Positions 17,556 through 25,570 of a stretch of DNA of 64,000 bases are shown one piece after another. Position 1 is the stretch's first letter, and each line of letters opens with the position of its first letter. The stretch comes from Kamptonema formosum PCC 6407. Its GTDB lineage: Bacteria; Cyanobacteriota; Cyanobacteriia; Cyanobacteriales; Microcoleaceae. A model generated the notes under the pieces. It did not search any database, was not told the DNA's origin, and was given only the letters and a program-made list of their open reading frames with translations. The stretch is taken from contig NZ_KB235904.1 of the NCBI RefSeq assembly GCF_000332155.1, forward strand, positions 1,944,541-2,008,540, read 5' to 3'. The position numbers and the translations under genes were made by a program.

Positions 17556-17695
17556 AATTGAAGCAGCAGTTAAAATCTGTCAGCTTTAGTTTGAGAACGG
17601 AGGAACCAATTTTAGGGGCTAATCTCTAATTCTGATAAGAGAGAGACACTTTCCAGTCTTAGCCCGTCAGCTAACTCCGTCGGCAATGGAAGGAG
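17556..17695 (+). promoter_or_regulatory. c-di-AMP riboswitch (ydaO/yuaA class)
   Basis: The conserved core is intact: CGGAGGAACC, then GGGGCTAATC, a variable stem with AGAGAGAGACACTTTCC, then AGCCCGTCAGCTAACTCCG and TCGGCAATGGAAGGAG. P1 can form between ATTG at 17557 and CAAT at 17684. Order and spacing match the known c-di-AMP aptamer. A short hairpin (ACATCC/GGATGT, 17736-17751) follows and may be part of the expression platform; it lacks an immediate T-run. The riboswitch lies about 140 bp before the universal stress protein gene and should link it to c-di-AMP, a potassium/osmotic second messenger. Confidence 0.9.
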
Positions 17696-17833
17696 TACCC
17701 AAGACTTTAGCTTTGAGAGCATTTGTCTTTGGAACATCCTTGGGGATGTCGCTGTAAATTTTATAAATAGTGGCTATTCCTACTTGACCCACATTTCATT
17801 CGCCATTGTTTCGTTATAACAGGGGTTAAAACT

Positions 17834-18613
17834 GTGAACCTGAAGTCAATGTTAACGCGCCTTGAAATCGCAATGGGTCGTCATGATTTAATTGAGCAAA
17901 TGGTCTTACGACCAGAGCCAAGATTTCCTGATTTTAAAAAAGCTAAATCTGCAAAATCCGTCAACTTTATTGTTGGTTACAACAGCTCTTCTAAAAGTCA
18001 AACTGCTCTCGATATTACTTTGTGGATGGCCCATCAAACTCGTTTAGCGACTAGCAAAGAAGTCACCGTTCAAGTCGTTTATGTGGTTGATGAAGCTCGA
18101 AGTAATCATCCTCAAAATCTCTGCAACTTTGCTGAGGAAAATAATTCACTAATCCATCAACAGCAGTGGGGTTTAAATGAAGTTACAGCTACTCAATGTG
18201 CTGCACCTACCTTAACTCTGCCGCTAGCTGAAAATCAGTCAGGACGCTCGCGAACAACCTTCCTAGATCCATCTTACTTTCAAGCAATTTTTTGCCAAAA
18301 CAACCAATTTGAGCAAGCTGATAAACTGTTGTGGCAAGCACGCTGTCTAGCTGACGAATGGCGGGGTTTATTTAAAGCTCACCTCCGATTTGGGAGCGTT
18401 AGCTCGGAACTAAGACAAGTTGTAGAATCGGAAACTGCAACACTGCTATTTTTAGGTTGTAATTCTGTTAATCATCCGCTCGTGCGGGAACTAGGTTCTG
18501 ATTTTCCTTGCTCAGTGCTAGGTATTCCCTCCATGCTTTATTCTCACGGGGATTTCTACAGTGAAGAAGCTGCAAATCAGTTGATGTTTGAGACGGCCGT
18601 ATCTCTACATTAA
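17834..18613 (+). CDS. Universal stress protein-like protein, riboswitch-controlled
   Basis: A 259-residue soluble protein. After MNLKSMLTRLEIAMGRHD, residues 43-90 carry a USP-type beta-alpha unit (NFIVGYNSSSKSQTALDITL, EVTVQVVYVVDE). The C-terminal half contains the second conserved stretch (RFGSVSSELRQVVESETAT, LLFLGCNSVNHPLVRELGS). The middle (100-160) is an insert. The start is GTG at 17834, consistent with the family N-terminus. The upstream c-di-AMP riboswitch suggests a role in osmotic or potassium response; this is inference. Confidence 0.8.
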   Translation: MNLKSMLTRLEIAMGRHDLIEQMVLRPEPRFPDFKKAKSAKSVNFIVGYNSSSKSQTALDITLWMAHQTRLATSKEVTVQVVYVVDEARSNHPQNLCNFAEENNSLIHQQQWGLNEVTATQCAAPTLTLPLAENQSGRSRTTFLDPSYFQAIFCQNNQFEQADKLLWQARCLADEWRGLFKAHLRFGSVSSELRQVVESETATLLFLGCNSVNHPLVRELGSDFPCSVLGIPSMLYSHGDFYSEEAANQLMFETAVSLH

Positions 18614-18796
18614 GTTTTGGATTTTGGATTTTGGATTTATTGTGTAATCCAAAATCTAAAACCGAGGCTTTAAAATTAAAATAAGAAGAAGGAAGAAGGA
18701 AGAAGGAAGAAGGAAGAAGGAAGAAGGAAGAAGGAAGAAAAAATTAATCGAAAATTAAAAATTAAACTTTAAATCAACAATGAAAAATAAGTAAAT

Positions 18797-19015
18797 CTAC
18801 TGAACTGCCGAAAGTTCTTCAACTACTTTAATCCGTCCCTGACGCACGGAGCGAAGCAGTCTATTGATGGAGCGCCTTTCATCTTCACCGAGAGATTCAT
18901 CAAAAACGGCTGCCATGAGTCCGTAACGATCCGCTAGAGTAATGCAGTTAGTGGCATTAGCTTGGGCAAATAATTCGCTTAGAGCTGAGTGAATTAAGTA
19001 GATGGGAGCTTGCAT
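18797..19015 (-). CDS. Small conserved cyanobacterial protein, function unknown
   Basis: A 72-residue soluble protein: MQAPIYLIHSALSELFAQAN, ITLADRYGLMAAVFDESLGE, DERRSINRLLRSVRQGRIKV. The even, helical composition and clean start suggest a real gene; I do not recognise a named family. It lies between a purine-rich GAAGAAGG repeat (18684-18740) and a GGGGCTAGGGGCTAGG repeat (19168-19220). Confidence 0.7.
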   Translation of the reverse strand: MQAPIYLIHSALSELFAQANATNCITLADRYGLMAAVFDESLGEDERRSINRLLRSVRQGRIKVVEELSAVQ

Positions 19016-19167
19016 GGTTAGTTGGTTTGAACTTTAATACTTACAGTATTGGTCATTTTTTTGTTGCAATCTGTGATGAAGCTAGGCTAATCTCAGTGAT
19101 TCTACTTAGGAAGTCGTATGACTGAAATCTCTAAGATTATGTGAGCAGCATCACAAGACCTCTAGAG

Positions 19168-19280
19168 AAGAAGGGGCTAGGGGCTAGGGGCTAGGGGCTA
19201 GGGAAGAAGGGGCTAGGGGCTAGGATGCTCAGGGCTAGGGAAAGAAGGGGAAGAAGGGTAAAGAAGGGGAAGAGCAATGA
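19168..19280. repeat. GGGGCTA / GAAGAAGGGG tandem repeat
   Basis: Units GGGGCTA (about six) alternate with GAAGAAGGGG and GATGCTCAGGGCTAGG. The same mixture occurs at 9200-9300, 20480-20520 and 37312-37365. The 324-bp gap between the neighbouring genes holds nothing else apart from a TCGCAATGAC half-palindrome near 19331. Confidence 0.8.
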
Positions 19281-19340
19281 GGGTTTCAACGATCGGCTAT
19301 TGGAGAGCGATCGCTTCCCGGATCTCGCAATGACAATAAT

Positions 19341-20480
19341 TTAGAATGTCCTAACTACCTCTTCGACTTCATCATTAGCTTTCAAACAACGCCGCGCCAA
19401 CTTGACATAGGTTTTGACAGTTTCGTAGGGCATTTCTAAGTCGAGGGCGATCGCACTTAGTGACTCTCCGAGTTCCCGCCTTGCGAGAATCGTAGCCCAC
19501 GTTTCGGCAATCTCTTGGGCGCGAGTTCCACCTGTGCGCTGTCGCTTTGCCATGAATGCTTCGGTCAATTCTGCAATTCGAGATGCTAATAAATTTTGCC
19601 TTGGGGAAACTGGCAAAATGTCACTCAGGAGCCAACCTATTCTAGTTTGCCCTAAGCCAAAGGTGGTTTTGTGACCAGTTCCGCAGTAAGGGGCTAGTTG
19701 TGCTAAAGCATAGAAGTATTGCCCGAAATCAGAATTTTCATTTACTTTTTTGGATACTCCTAATTCTATGGCTCCTGTAAATCCTGTAACGGAGCCTTTT
19801 TTGCCCGCGATGACTTTGGCGGACTCTAATTTGTGGCGGTGAATAATTACTGTTTCTTCAATCCAATTTAGGAATCGATCTTGAGGAATTTTGATGTCTG
19901 AAAAATCGTTCCACCGACGCAGGTAGCTATGAAAAAGATTTTTGGGAACTGGTAAGGGAAAGTGATGTTGCTTGCTGCGAAAACTGGTTGGGGTGAGAAA
20001 GGTTAATTGAATTGTGGAGGTGCGAGAGAGTGAGGTAGTTAGCAATTGTTTGTAAGTAGTAGGAGGTAAAGCTAGCTGACAAGAAATGATGCGTAAGGGA
20101 GCATTTCGTAAGTCCACAACGGCGGGCAAGTTTTGTAACCATTTACTCGCCCATTGAGCAACTGGTTGGGAAAGGATATTAATATACCAGCGATAGGTTT
20201 TGTCAGCTTGCAGTTGTAGGTCTTTTCCAGCAGCCAGCAATTCTCCTTCTAATCCTGAAATGGTAAATGCTTTTTCTGATTGCTCGTCGTGGAGAGAGCG
20301 GGATAATTCTGGGTTAGTTTGTTGAACTTGAGCGAGAAACCAGGCGTGTAAGCCAATGGTGTACTCAGCATAAAGGTAGTCATTGCTGTGGGGGGCTAGT
20401 TCAATGACTAGCCCGACTAATTCTGTGTCCGCAGGCCAAGGGAGAGGTTGATGCTTTTTTTGGGTGGGTAGTTTTGGCAT
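19341..20480 (-). CDS. cas6: CRISPR repeat endoribonuclease Cas6 with C-terminal HTH extension
   Basis: A 379-residue protein. Residues 1-290 have the layout of Cas6: an N-terminal RAMP fold (ELVGLVIELAPHS...LHAWFLAQV) and a glycine-rich loop near its end (GTGHKTTFGLGQTRIGW). Residues 300-370 are an added helix-turn-helix-like segment (RAQEIAETWATILARRELGE, SLSAIALDLEMPYETVKTYV). Family members are usually about 250-290 residues. Cas6 cuts precursor crRNA 8 bases before each spacer, consistent with the stem and ACGGAAAC tag of the neighbouring array. No cas1, cas2 or effector genes are present. It is divergent from the array. Confidence 0.85.
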   Translation of the reverse strand: MPKLPTQKKHQPLPWPADTELVGLVIELAPHSNDYLYAEYTIGLHAWFLAQVQQTNPELSRSLHDEQSEKAFTISGLEGELLAAGKDLQLQADKTYRWYINILSQPVAQWASKWLQNLPAVVDLRNAPLRIISCQLALPPTTYKQLLTTSLSRTSTIQLTFLTPTSFRSKQHHFPLPVPKNLFHSYLRRWNDFSDIKIPQDRFLNWIEETVIIHRHKLESAKVIAGKKGSVTGFTGAIELGVSKKVNENSDFGQYFYALAQLAPYCGTGHKTTFGLGQTRIGWLLSDILPVSPRQNLLASRIAELTEAFMAKRQRTGGTRAQEIAETWATILARRELGESLSAIALDLEMPYETVKTYVKLARRCLKANDEVEEVVRTF

Positions 20481-20863
20481 AGGGGCTAGGGGCTAGGGGC
20501 TACGATGCTCAGGAAGAAGGGATATAGAATCAACGGTTTCAGTAATTCCGATCGTAGGCCTTGACAAAGACCTTTTCCATCTGTATGCTGAGGTTAATTC
20601 ACTTCAGGACTTTGAAAATTTTATAGTTTTGGTCAATCGCGTGGGGTTTGTTTCGTGACCCGTAGACAATAATCGACGCAATCCGAGAAATCGCTGAAAG
20701 CCTCATTCTTTCGTTGAGGTGTGTCGATTCCTTTCCCCGTAAGGGTTTGAGATGTTATCGCTCAGGGCTTATTGAAGATGACCCCCCTTTTATTGACAGG
20801 TAAAATTTATTGCGTCGATTTGCCGTCTGAAACTCTCTCTGGGTAAGGAGTTGTAGCGTAGCT
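20481..20863 (+). promoter_or_regulatory. CRISPR leader / divergent cas6 upstream region
   Basis: 383 bp between cas6 and the first repeat. The array's truncated repeat is at the far end, so this side is the leader. At 20731-20745, CTTTCCCCGTAAGGG resembles the repeat hairpin core and may be a degenerate repeat or a Cas6 site. No coding frame of note. Confidence 0.6.
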
Positions 20864-21471
20864 CTTTCATTACTCATTTCCCCGCAAGGGGACGGAAACT
20901 ATTCTATGTTTGTTTCTCCATCACGTTCCCAATTAGCTTTCATTACTCATTTCCCCGCAAGGGGACGGAAACCCTTTTATAAAGGTGGATTAGAAACCAC
21001 CTCCTCAATGTCTTTCATTACTCATTTCCCCGCAAGGGGACGGAAACGGGTTAATTCAGTGTACATACTTGAACTATTTTTATCTGACTTTCATTACTCA
21101 TTTCCCCGCAAGGGGACGGAAACGAGCAGCAGCCTCTTGACCGTTAGTCATTGAAAACTAACTTAGACTTTCATTACTCATTTCCCCGCAAGGGGACGGA
21201 AACTTTTCAGAAAAATGTGTATGTCACAAGAAAGAGTCTTTCATTACTCATTTCCCCGCAAGGGGACGGAAACCAGTAAGATGTCTGATAATAATCCATT
21301 TTTTTACCTCTTTCATTACTCATTTCCCCGCAAGGGGACGGAAACCCTTGTCCCGCTGTGGCAGCGGAGTTGGGTCCATTTGAGGCCTTTCATTACTCAT
21401 TTCCCCGCAAGGGGACGGAAACGTTTAATGTTTTTTAGAAAGTAATAAAAATAACTATAACTTTCATTACT
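20864..21471 (+). CRISPR. CRISPR array, 8 full 36-bp repeats plus truncated repeat
   Basis: Full repeats start at 20864, 20937, 21012, 21088, 21168, 21238, 21310 and 21387, all identical. Each begins CTTTCATTACTCATTT, forms a stem-loop CCCC-GCAA-GGGG and ends ACGGAAAC. Spacers are 37, 39, 40, 44, 34, 36, 41 and 38 bp, variable lengths typical of type I-D/III systems. The last repeat (21461-21471) has only its first 11 bases and then runs into GCGATCGC-rich DNA, so it is the trailer end. Cutting at the stem base leaves the 8-base tag ACGGAAAC. Confidence 0.97.
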
Positions 21472-21514
21472 ATCGCGATCGCTCCCTTACAATTAAGAGC
21501 GATCGCACCTTCGT

Positions 21515-21721
21515 CTATTCTGGAAAATCAGGAATCACCCATTTAGGTGGCTCCGATCGCTTCTTCCTTACCGCTTCCTCAGCCATCTCCAGCATTTTAT
21601 CCAGAGAAGTGTTTTCTATGAAACTTGACGTTGCTGCCGCATATTCCCGCTTCGGGCATTTATCGCCCAAAATGCAGCCGTTGACGCACTCTACAGCACA
21701 ATTTACTGTACTTTCTACCAT
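21515..21721 (-). CDS. Small Cys-rich protein, function unknown
   Basis: A 68-residue protein with four cysteines in the first 23 residues (CAVECVNGCILGDKCPKREY), a spacing that could bind zinc or an iron-sulfur cluster. A helix (LDKMLEMAEEAVRKK) and the end PKWVIPDFPE follow. I recognise it as a type of conserved small cyanobacterial protein without a known role. It sits directly after the CRISPR trailer on the opposite strand. Confidence 0.7.
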   Translation of the reverse strand: MVESTVNCAVECVNGCILGDKCPKREYAAATSSFIENTSLDKMLEMAEEAVRKKRSEPPKWVIPDFPE

Positions 21722-21907
21722 ATTCTCTTTCCTTCGATGCTGCCGACAATTCGCAGGCCGATGCTCTCAGAGCCTTAGCTGAGAAACTGCCCGGTATATG
21801 TATTTTACTTTACAAATTGCCCTAAATGCCGCTCGAGGGCCATAGCCAGAGCGATCGCGATCGCCGAGCTGTAATACAATCAAAACAACCCACCTTTTCT
21901 CTGCACT

Positions 21908-22321
21908 ATGAGTAATCCTCTAGGTCGTTTAAAAAACTTACCCTGGCAAGAACTCCTTCAAATTGCCGCCCTCACCAATGCGATCGCGATCGTACTAGAG
22001 TTATTCTTAGGGTGGGGTTTCGCGCAATCTCCTATCGTTCGCAACATCCTCAAACTACTCTACAGCTCTTCCTTGGGGGTATTAATCCCTGTCGCTACAG
22101 CAGTGGGAATGGGCGCACTAGCAGTGTACATCTTCGAGCAACGGCAGCAACAATTTCTGCTTAACAGTTCTAGTTTATGGGCTTTAGTTGTATGTTTACT
22201 TCTAGGTTTGGCTTTAAAGTATCTATTACCAGTACCTGCTTTTCTAGTCGATTTATCTGAAACTACACTAATAGGAATTGTACTGGGAGTGTTTTGGAAA
22301 GGGCGACCTTACTGGCGATGA
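21908..22321 (+). CDS. Small integral membrane protein, function unknown
   Basis: A 137-residue protein with four predicted helices: LLQIAALTNAIAIVLELFLG, LKLLYSSSLGVLIPVATAVG (with the following MGALAVYIF), SSLWALVVCLLLGLALKYLL and FLVDLSETTLIGIVLGVFWK. It has a short soluble N-terminus (MSNPLGRLKNLPWQ). No domain is recognised; a true gene is likely from the clean start and normal codon use. Confidence 0.75.
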   Translation: MSNPLGRLKNLPWQELLQIAALTNAIAIVLELFLGWGFAQSPIVRNILKLLYSSSLGVLIPVATAVGMGALAVYIFEQRQQQFLLNSSSLWALVVCLLLGLALKYLLPVPAFLVDLSETTLIGIVLGVFWKGRPYWR

Positions 22322-22399
22322 AATGCAAATTGTGAGTTAAGCTTTTCTATATTTAATCGACATACAGCACATACAGCTATTGTTGCTAGATAATTTAAT

Positions 22400-22559
22400 A
22401 GGACTTACGCACAGAGAAAGTTCGTAATTCCTATGTAAATCCTATTAAACAGGAGTTACGCAGGGAGTCCCAGAAACCGGGTTTTTGAGATCATCTGTGG
22501 GTAAGAACGAAGTATTTTCGTCAAAAAACCCGGTTTCTTTGGTTGGGTGCGTAAGTCCT
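22400..22559. repeat. MITE-like repeat family 1, copy B plus partial copy
   Basis: A partial copy (22400-22445, AGGACTTACGCACAG to TAAATCCT) precedes a full copy (22451-22559) in reverse orientation to copy A, ending TTGGGTGCGTAAGTCCT with TTAA on each side. Confidence 0.85.
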
Positions 22560-22573
22560 ATTAAATTTATCAG

Positions 22574-23590
22574 CTAAACGACCAACTCAACGGGAAATGC
22601 TTTAGCTTGTCGAGGCTTCACATAAACTCGCTGATTGACCTGTACATTGAGCTGTTTAAAGCGATCGCGGTCTAAGTAAGCAGTAATTATCTCCTGCTCA
22701 TCTACAATCAATTCGATTTGAATTTCCCAACCCAAATAGACGATACGATTAATTTTTGCCGGGGCAAAGGATGCTTCAGGTTCGGTTTGAATTAAAACGT
22801 CATGGGGTCGCAAATAAATTTGAGGAGAGGGAGCTTCCAAGCTCTGACGTGCAAAAATTCCGGCTGTACTAGAGAGGACGTTTACAGGGCCAATAAAGCT
22901 CATCACAAAGGCTGTTGCTGGAGAGTCATAAATCTGAGCTGGCGTACCGACTTGTTCGACTCTGCCTTTGTTCATTACGACAATTTCATCGGCGACTTCC
23001 ATCGCTTCTTCTTGGTCGTGGGTAACAAAAACTGTGGTGACGTTAACTTCGTGGTGTAACCGCCGCAACCAGTCGCGCAATTCTTTGCGAACTTTGGCAT
23101 CTAGAGCTCCGAAGGGTTCGTCTAGCAAAAGTACCTGGGGTTCTACGGCTAAAGCTCTGGCTAAGGCTACGCGCTGTCTTTGACCTCCTGAAAGTTGGGA
23201 AGGATAGCGATCGCCTAATCCGCTCAGTTGTACTAAGTCTAAAAGTTCTTCTACTCGTTTGCGCGTTCTGGATTTGGGAGATTTGCGGATGTCCATACCA
23301 AAGCCAATATTATCACGAATTGTCAAGTGTTTGAATAAAGCATAATGCTGAAAAACAAAGCCGATTTGACGCTCTTGTACTGACTGATAAGTTGCATCTT
23401 TGCCAGTAATCCAAATTTTGCCGATGTCTGGCGGTTCTAGTCCGGCAATCAGCCGCAATAATGTTGATTTTCCTGACCCTGATGGCCCTAGTAGTGCTAC
23501 TAAAGAGCCTGTTTTAATTTCTAGGTTCACTTGGCTTAGTGCCTGAAAAGAACCAAAGTGTTTCGATACATCTTCAACTAAAATTCCCAT
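22574..23590 (-). CDS. cysA: Sulfate/thiosulfate ABC transporter ATPase
   Basis: A 338-residue ATPase: Walker [10 protein letters not shown] (about residue 35), Q-loop FVFQHYALF, signature [15 protein letters not shown], Walker [14 protein letters not shown]-loop [13 protein letters not shown]. The C-terminal 100 residues form the TOBE-type regulatory domain (YLRPHDVLI) found in CysA. It energises sulfate uptake with CysT/CysW and a binding protein, none of which are nearby, as often in cyanobacteria. The gene order gives no further clue; the assignment of sulfate over other anions is by family resemblance. Confidence 0.88.
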   Translation of the reverse strand: MGILVEDVSKHFGSFQALSQVNLEIKTGSLVALLGPSGSGKSTLLRLIAGLEPPDIGKIWITGKDATYQSVQERQIGFVFQHYALFKHLTIRDNIGFGMDIRKSPKSRTRKRVEELLDLVQLSGLGDRYPSQLSGGQRQRVALARALAVEPQVLLLDEPFGALDAKVRKELRDWLRRLHHEVNVTTVFVTHDQEEAMEVADEIVVMNKGRVEQVGTPAQIYDSPATAFVMSFIGPVNVLSSTAGIFARQSLEAPSPQIYLRPHDVLIQTEPEASFAPAKINRIVYLGWEIQIELIVDEQEIITAYLDRDRFKQLNVQVNQRVYVKPRQAKAFPVELVV

Positions 23591-24171
23591 AGATTCCCTG
23601 CCTCAATAAACTTTATAGGTTGTGATTTTTTTTGCGTTGTCAAAGGGAGTGCGATCGGGAATCATTTTTTCTTACTCCCGTTACTCGCTTAAGTGACTGT
23701 GTTAAGTCGATATTATACTAACTCCTGTATGCTGGTCGATCTAGTGTAGTTTACAATTCTTTAAGATTTGGCGACTAGATGCTCAGGTTGATATCCCCAT
23801 CTGCCTTTAAAAAGGATGGGCTATTTTATTTTGTTTAAATATATAGTCCGCCAGGGGTTAAAACCCTTGTCTCATAGCTAAAATCGGTTCAAACTGACCA
23901 AAAGATAAAATTAAGTTATGTTTTTTCAACCACCTTTTGACGGCAACCGATGGGAATACACTTCTGGTTTTTAGCTAAAGTTGTGAGTTCTCTGAACGCA
24001 TAGTCTAACCAAACAAAGCCATATTCCCACTCAATGTGATACATCGGTTTCCGCTGTAACGGCATCATCAGTGGTCTGTACCTCTTCCCTGCTAAAAAAA
24101 CAAACGGGTTAATTTCTATTGAAAATTCTGCTATAATTTTAGCACGAACTGCAAACAATCAAAGATTTAAA
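23591..24171. other. 580-bp intergenic region
   Basis: It contains a short hairpin (AGGGGTTAAAACCCTT, 23855-23870). An 80-residue minus-strand frame (23916-24158, MPLQRKPMYHIEWEYGFVW in the middle) is unrecognised and overlaps the upstream region of the next gene; it may be part of a decayed gene but I cannot support it. Confidence 0.5.
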
Positions 24172-24537
24172 ATGGTAGAACTAAATCAGTTACTGTTAGA
24201 GCTTGAAAGCAACCTCAAATGGGAAGGAGCGACAAAAGAATGGAAAGAGCGGCGGGAAAGTTGGGTTAGCGATGTAGCAGCATCAGTTAACCTGACATAT
24301 CTAGCAGAATTGCTAGTTGAATTGGAATCTAACTTGCAGTGGGAATTGGTGGATACTCACTGGAAAGAGCGTGCGGACAGTTGGGTAGAAGAATGTCGGG
24401 GTGCATCAATTGTTCAAGAAATATCAAGTTTATTGCTGGAACTAGAAAGCAATATAAATTCGGAAGCTATGGCTGATAAATGGCAGCAGAATCGCTTCAA
24501 GTGGATACAGCAACTACACAAGTATAACGAGACCTAA
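24172..24537 (+). CDS. Protein made of three tandem ~40-residue repeats, function unknown
   Basis: A 121-residue acidic protein built from three diverged copies of one unit: LNQLLLELESNLKWEGATKE, LAELLVELESNLQWELVDTH and ISSLLLELESNINSEAMADK, each followed by W(K/Q)(E/Q)(R/N)...SW. The pattern (L)LxELESN-(11)-W-(7)-W suggests a helical pair per unit. I know of no named family. The gene has a clean ATG and lies next to a patch of decayed mobile DNA. Confidence 0.75.
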   Translation: MVELNQLLLELESNLKWEGATKEWKERRESWVSDVAASVNLTYLAELLVELESNLQWELVDTHWKERADSWVEECRGASIVQEISSLLLELESNINSEAMADKWQQNRFKWIQQLHKYNET

Positions 24538-24614
24538 TGTAGATGGGGTACAATAACAACAGTGAGTAAACCAATTCCAGAAGTCTTGCTCGTCAACTTG
24601 CTCAAAAGCTGTCG

Positions 24615-24812
24615 TTATTGCTGAGGAAAAAACGGAACTGTAAAAAATAGCGCGTTAGTTCTATATTTCCTAATGGAGAGTTTTTGCTTGACCAGTTTTT
24701 GAACTAGACTTTTAGTGACACCAAATTGGGTTGCTACTTTCCTGATTGACATTTTTCCTACTAAATATGGTGTCACTATTTTTTCTCTAAGAGCGAGTGA
24801 ATATGCTTTCAT
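24615..24812 (-). pseudogene. IS630-family transposase N-terminal fragment
   Basis: MKAYSLALREKIVTPYLVGK and MSIRKVATQFGVTKSLVQKL are the N-terminal helix-turn-helix of IS630-type transposases. After about 50 residues the frame diverges and stops; no DDE domain follows. Confidence 0.8.
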
Positions 24813-24932
24813 TAGGTTTGATTACACAGATATTTCATTATTTTTGATTGCACCTCATAACAGCGGGAACCGCTGTAAATTTCATTTTCTTCGTCTAAAT
24901 ATTCGACTGTGAACGATAAATTTAGACCACTG

Positions 24933-25109
24933 TTACTTCCTTGATAAGTAGAAGGAAGAAGGAAGAAGGCATGGCAATTCTCGTACCCATTCTGTAATTT
25001 GCTCACGATTTAAGCCCTCTTGTATCCTGTATAATGACCTCTTAGTTGCATCTGGGTTTTGTAAAAGCCAAGCTCCTATGCGGTTTAAGGCATTAATTAA
25101 ATTGGACAT
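24933..25109 (-). pseudogene. Smi1/Knr4-like N-terminal fragment
   Basis: MSNLINALNRIGAWLLQNPD and LNREQITEWVRELP resemble the start of cyanobacterial SMI1/KNR4 proteins (ALxRIxxWLxxN...LxxxxIxxxVxxLP), which are often immunity proteins. A good GAGGAG precedes ATG 25109. The frame runs into a GAAGAAGG repeat and stops, so only about 45 native residues remain. Confidence 0.55.
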
Positions 25110-25533
25110 TCGATCTCCTCGCAATAATATTGCCTAACTTCCCAAACACCTGATTAAATCTTTTGCTAAGGGAGTCGATGACGGCACGCCAGTTGACCTC
25201 GGAAGTGCTATCCTGCTGTAGTTGTTGGCGGACTAGGCGCAGTAAGGCGCGGATGTTTTTGGGGGCTGTTTCCGGGCTGAGGAAGGCGGGATAAGGGGTT
25301 GCGGGTTTGTGGGGATGGGGGAATAAACCGTGACGCGAGACTACGTGAATGATACCTTTATGGCCGGAGTCTCGGAGTGCGATCGCTTCATCGTTCAGCC
25401 GTTCTAAATGCACATAATTTGGCGCTTTTGCTTCGGCTTCATCTAAAACAGTCTCAATGTATTTACCGTAAATATTACGGGGGATAAATGTATCTGGTTT
25501 TACATCGTTGCCAATAGCTTGCAGCCAGCGCAA
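25093..25533 (-). pseudogene. Internally deleted YdhS-like FAD/NAD(P)-binding protein
   Basis: The first 60 residues (DVKPDTFIPRNIYGKYIETV, KAPNYVHLERLNDEAIAL) and the last 80 (GIIHVVSRHGLFPHPHKPAT, NIRALLRLVRQQLQ, VNWRAVIDSL) resemble two separate blocks of YdhS-type flavoproteins, which are about 450-600 residues. Here they are joined directly at LRDSGHKG. The N-terminal FAD-binding GxGxxG is missing and the first codon would be TTG. Probably a relic. Confidence 0.65.
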
Positions 25534-25570
25534 TACTAAATTAAATGTTACAATTAAATCAATTGAGTTG

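Noticed and set aside
20731..20745. Repeat-like CTTTCCCCGTAAGGG in the CRISPR leader as an extra repeat
   Set aside because: Only the hairpin core matches; the 5' and 3' parts of the repeat are absent, so it is listed only as a possible degenerate site.
22802..23183. Two plus-strand frames inside cysA
   Set aside because: Antisense to a strongly supported gene; no recognisable features.
23916..24158. 80-residue minus-strand frame
   Set aside because: Unrecognised composition, overlaps the upstream region of a better-supported gene, no convincing start signal.
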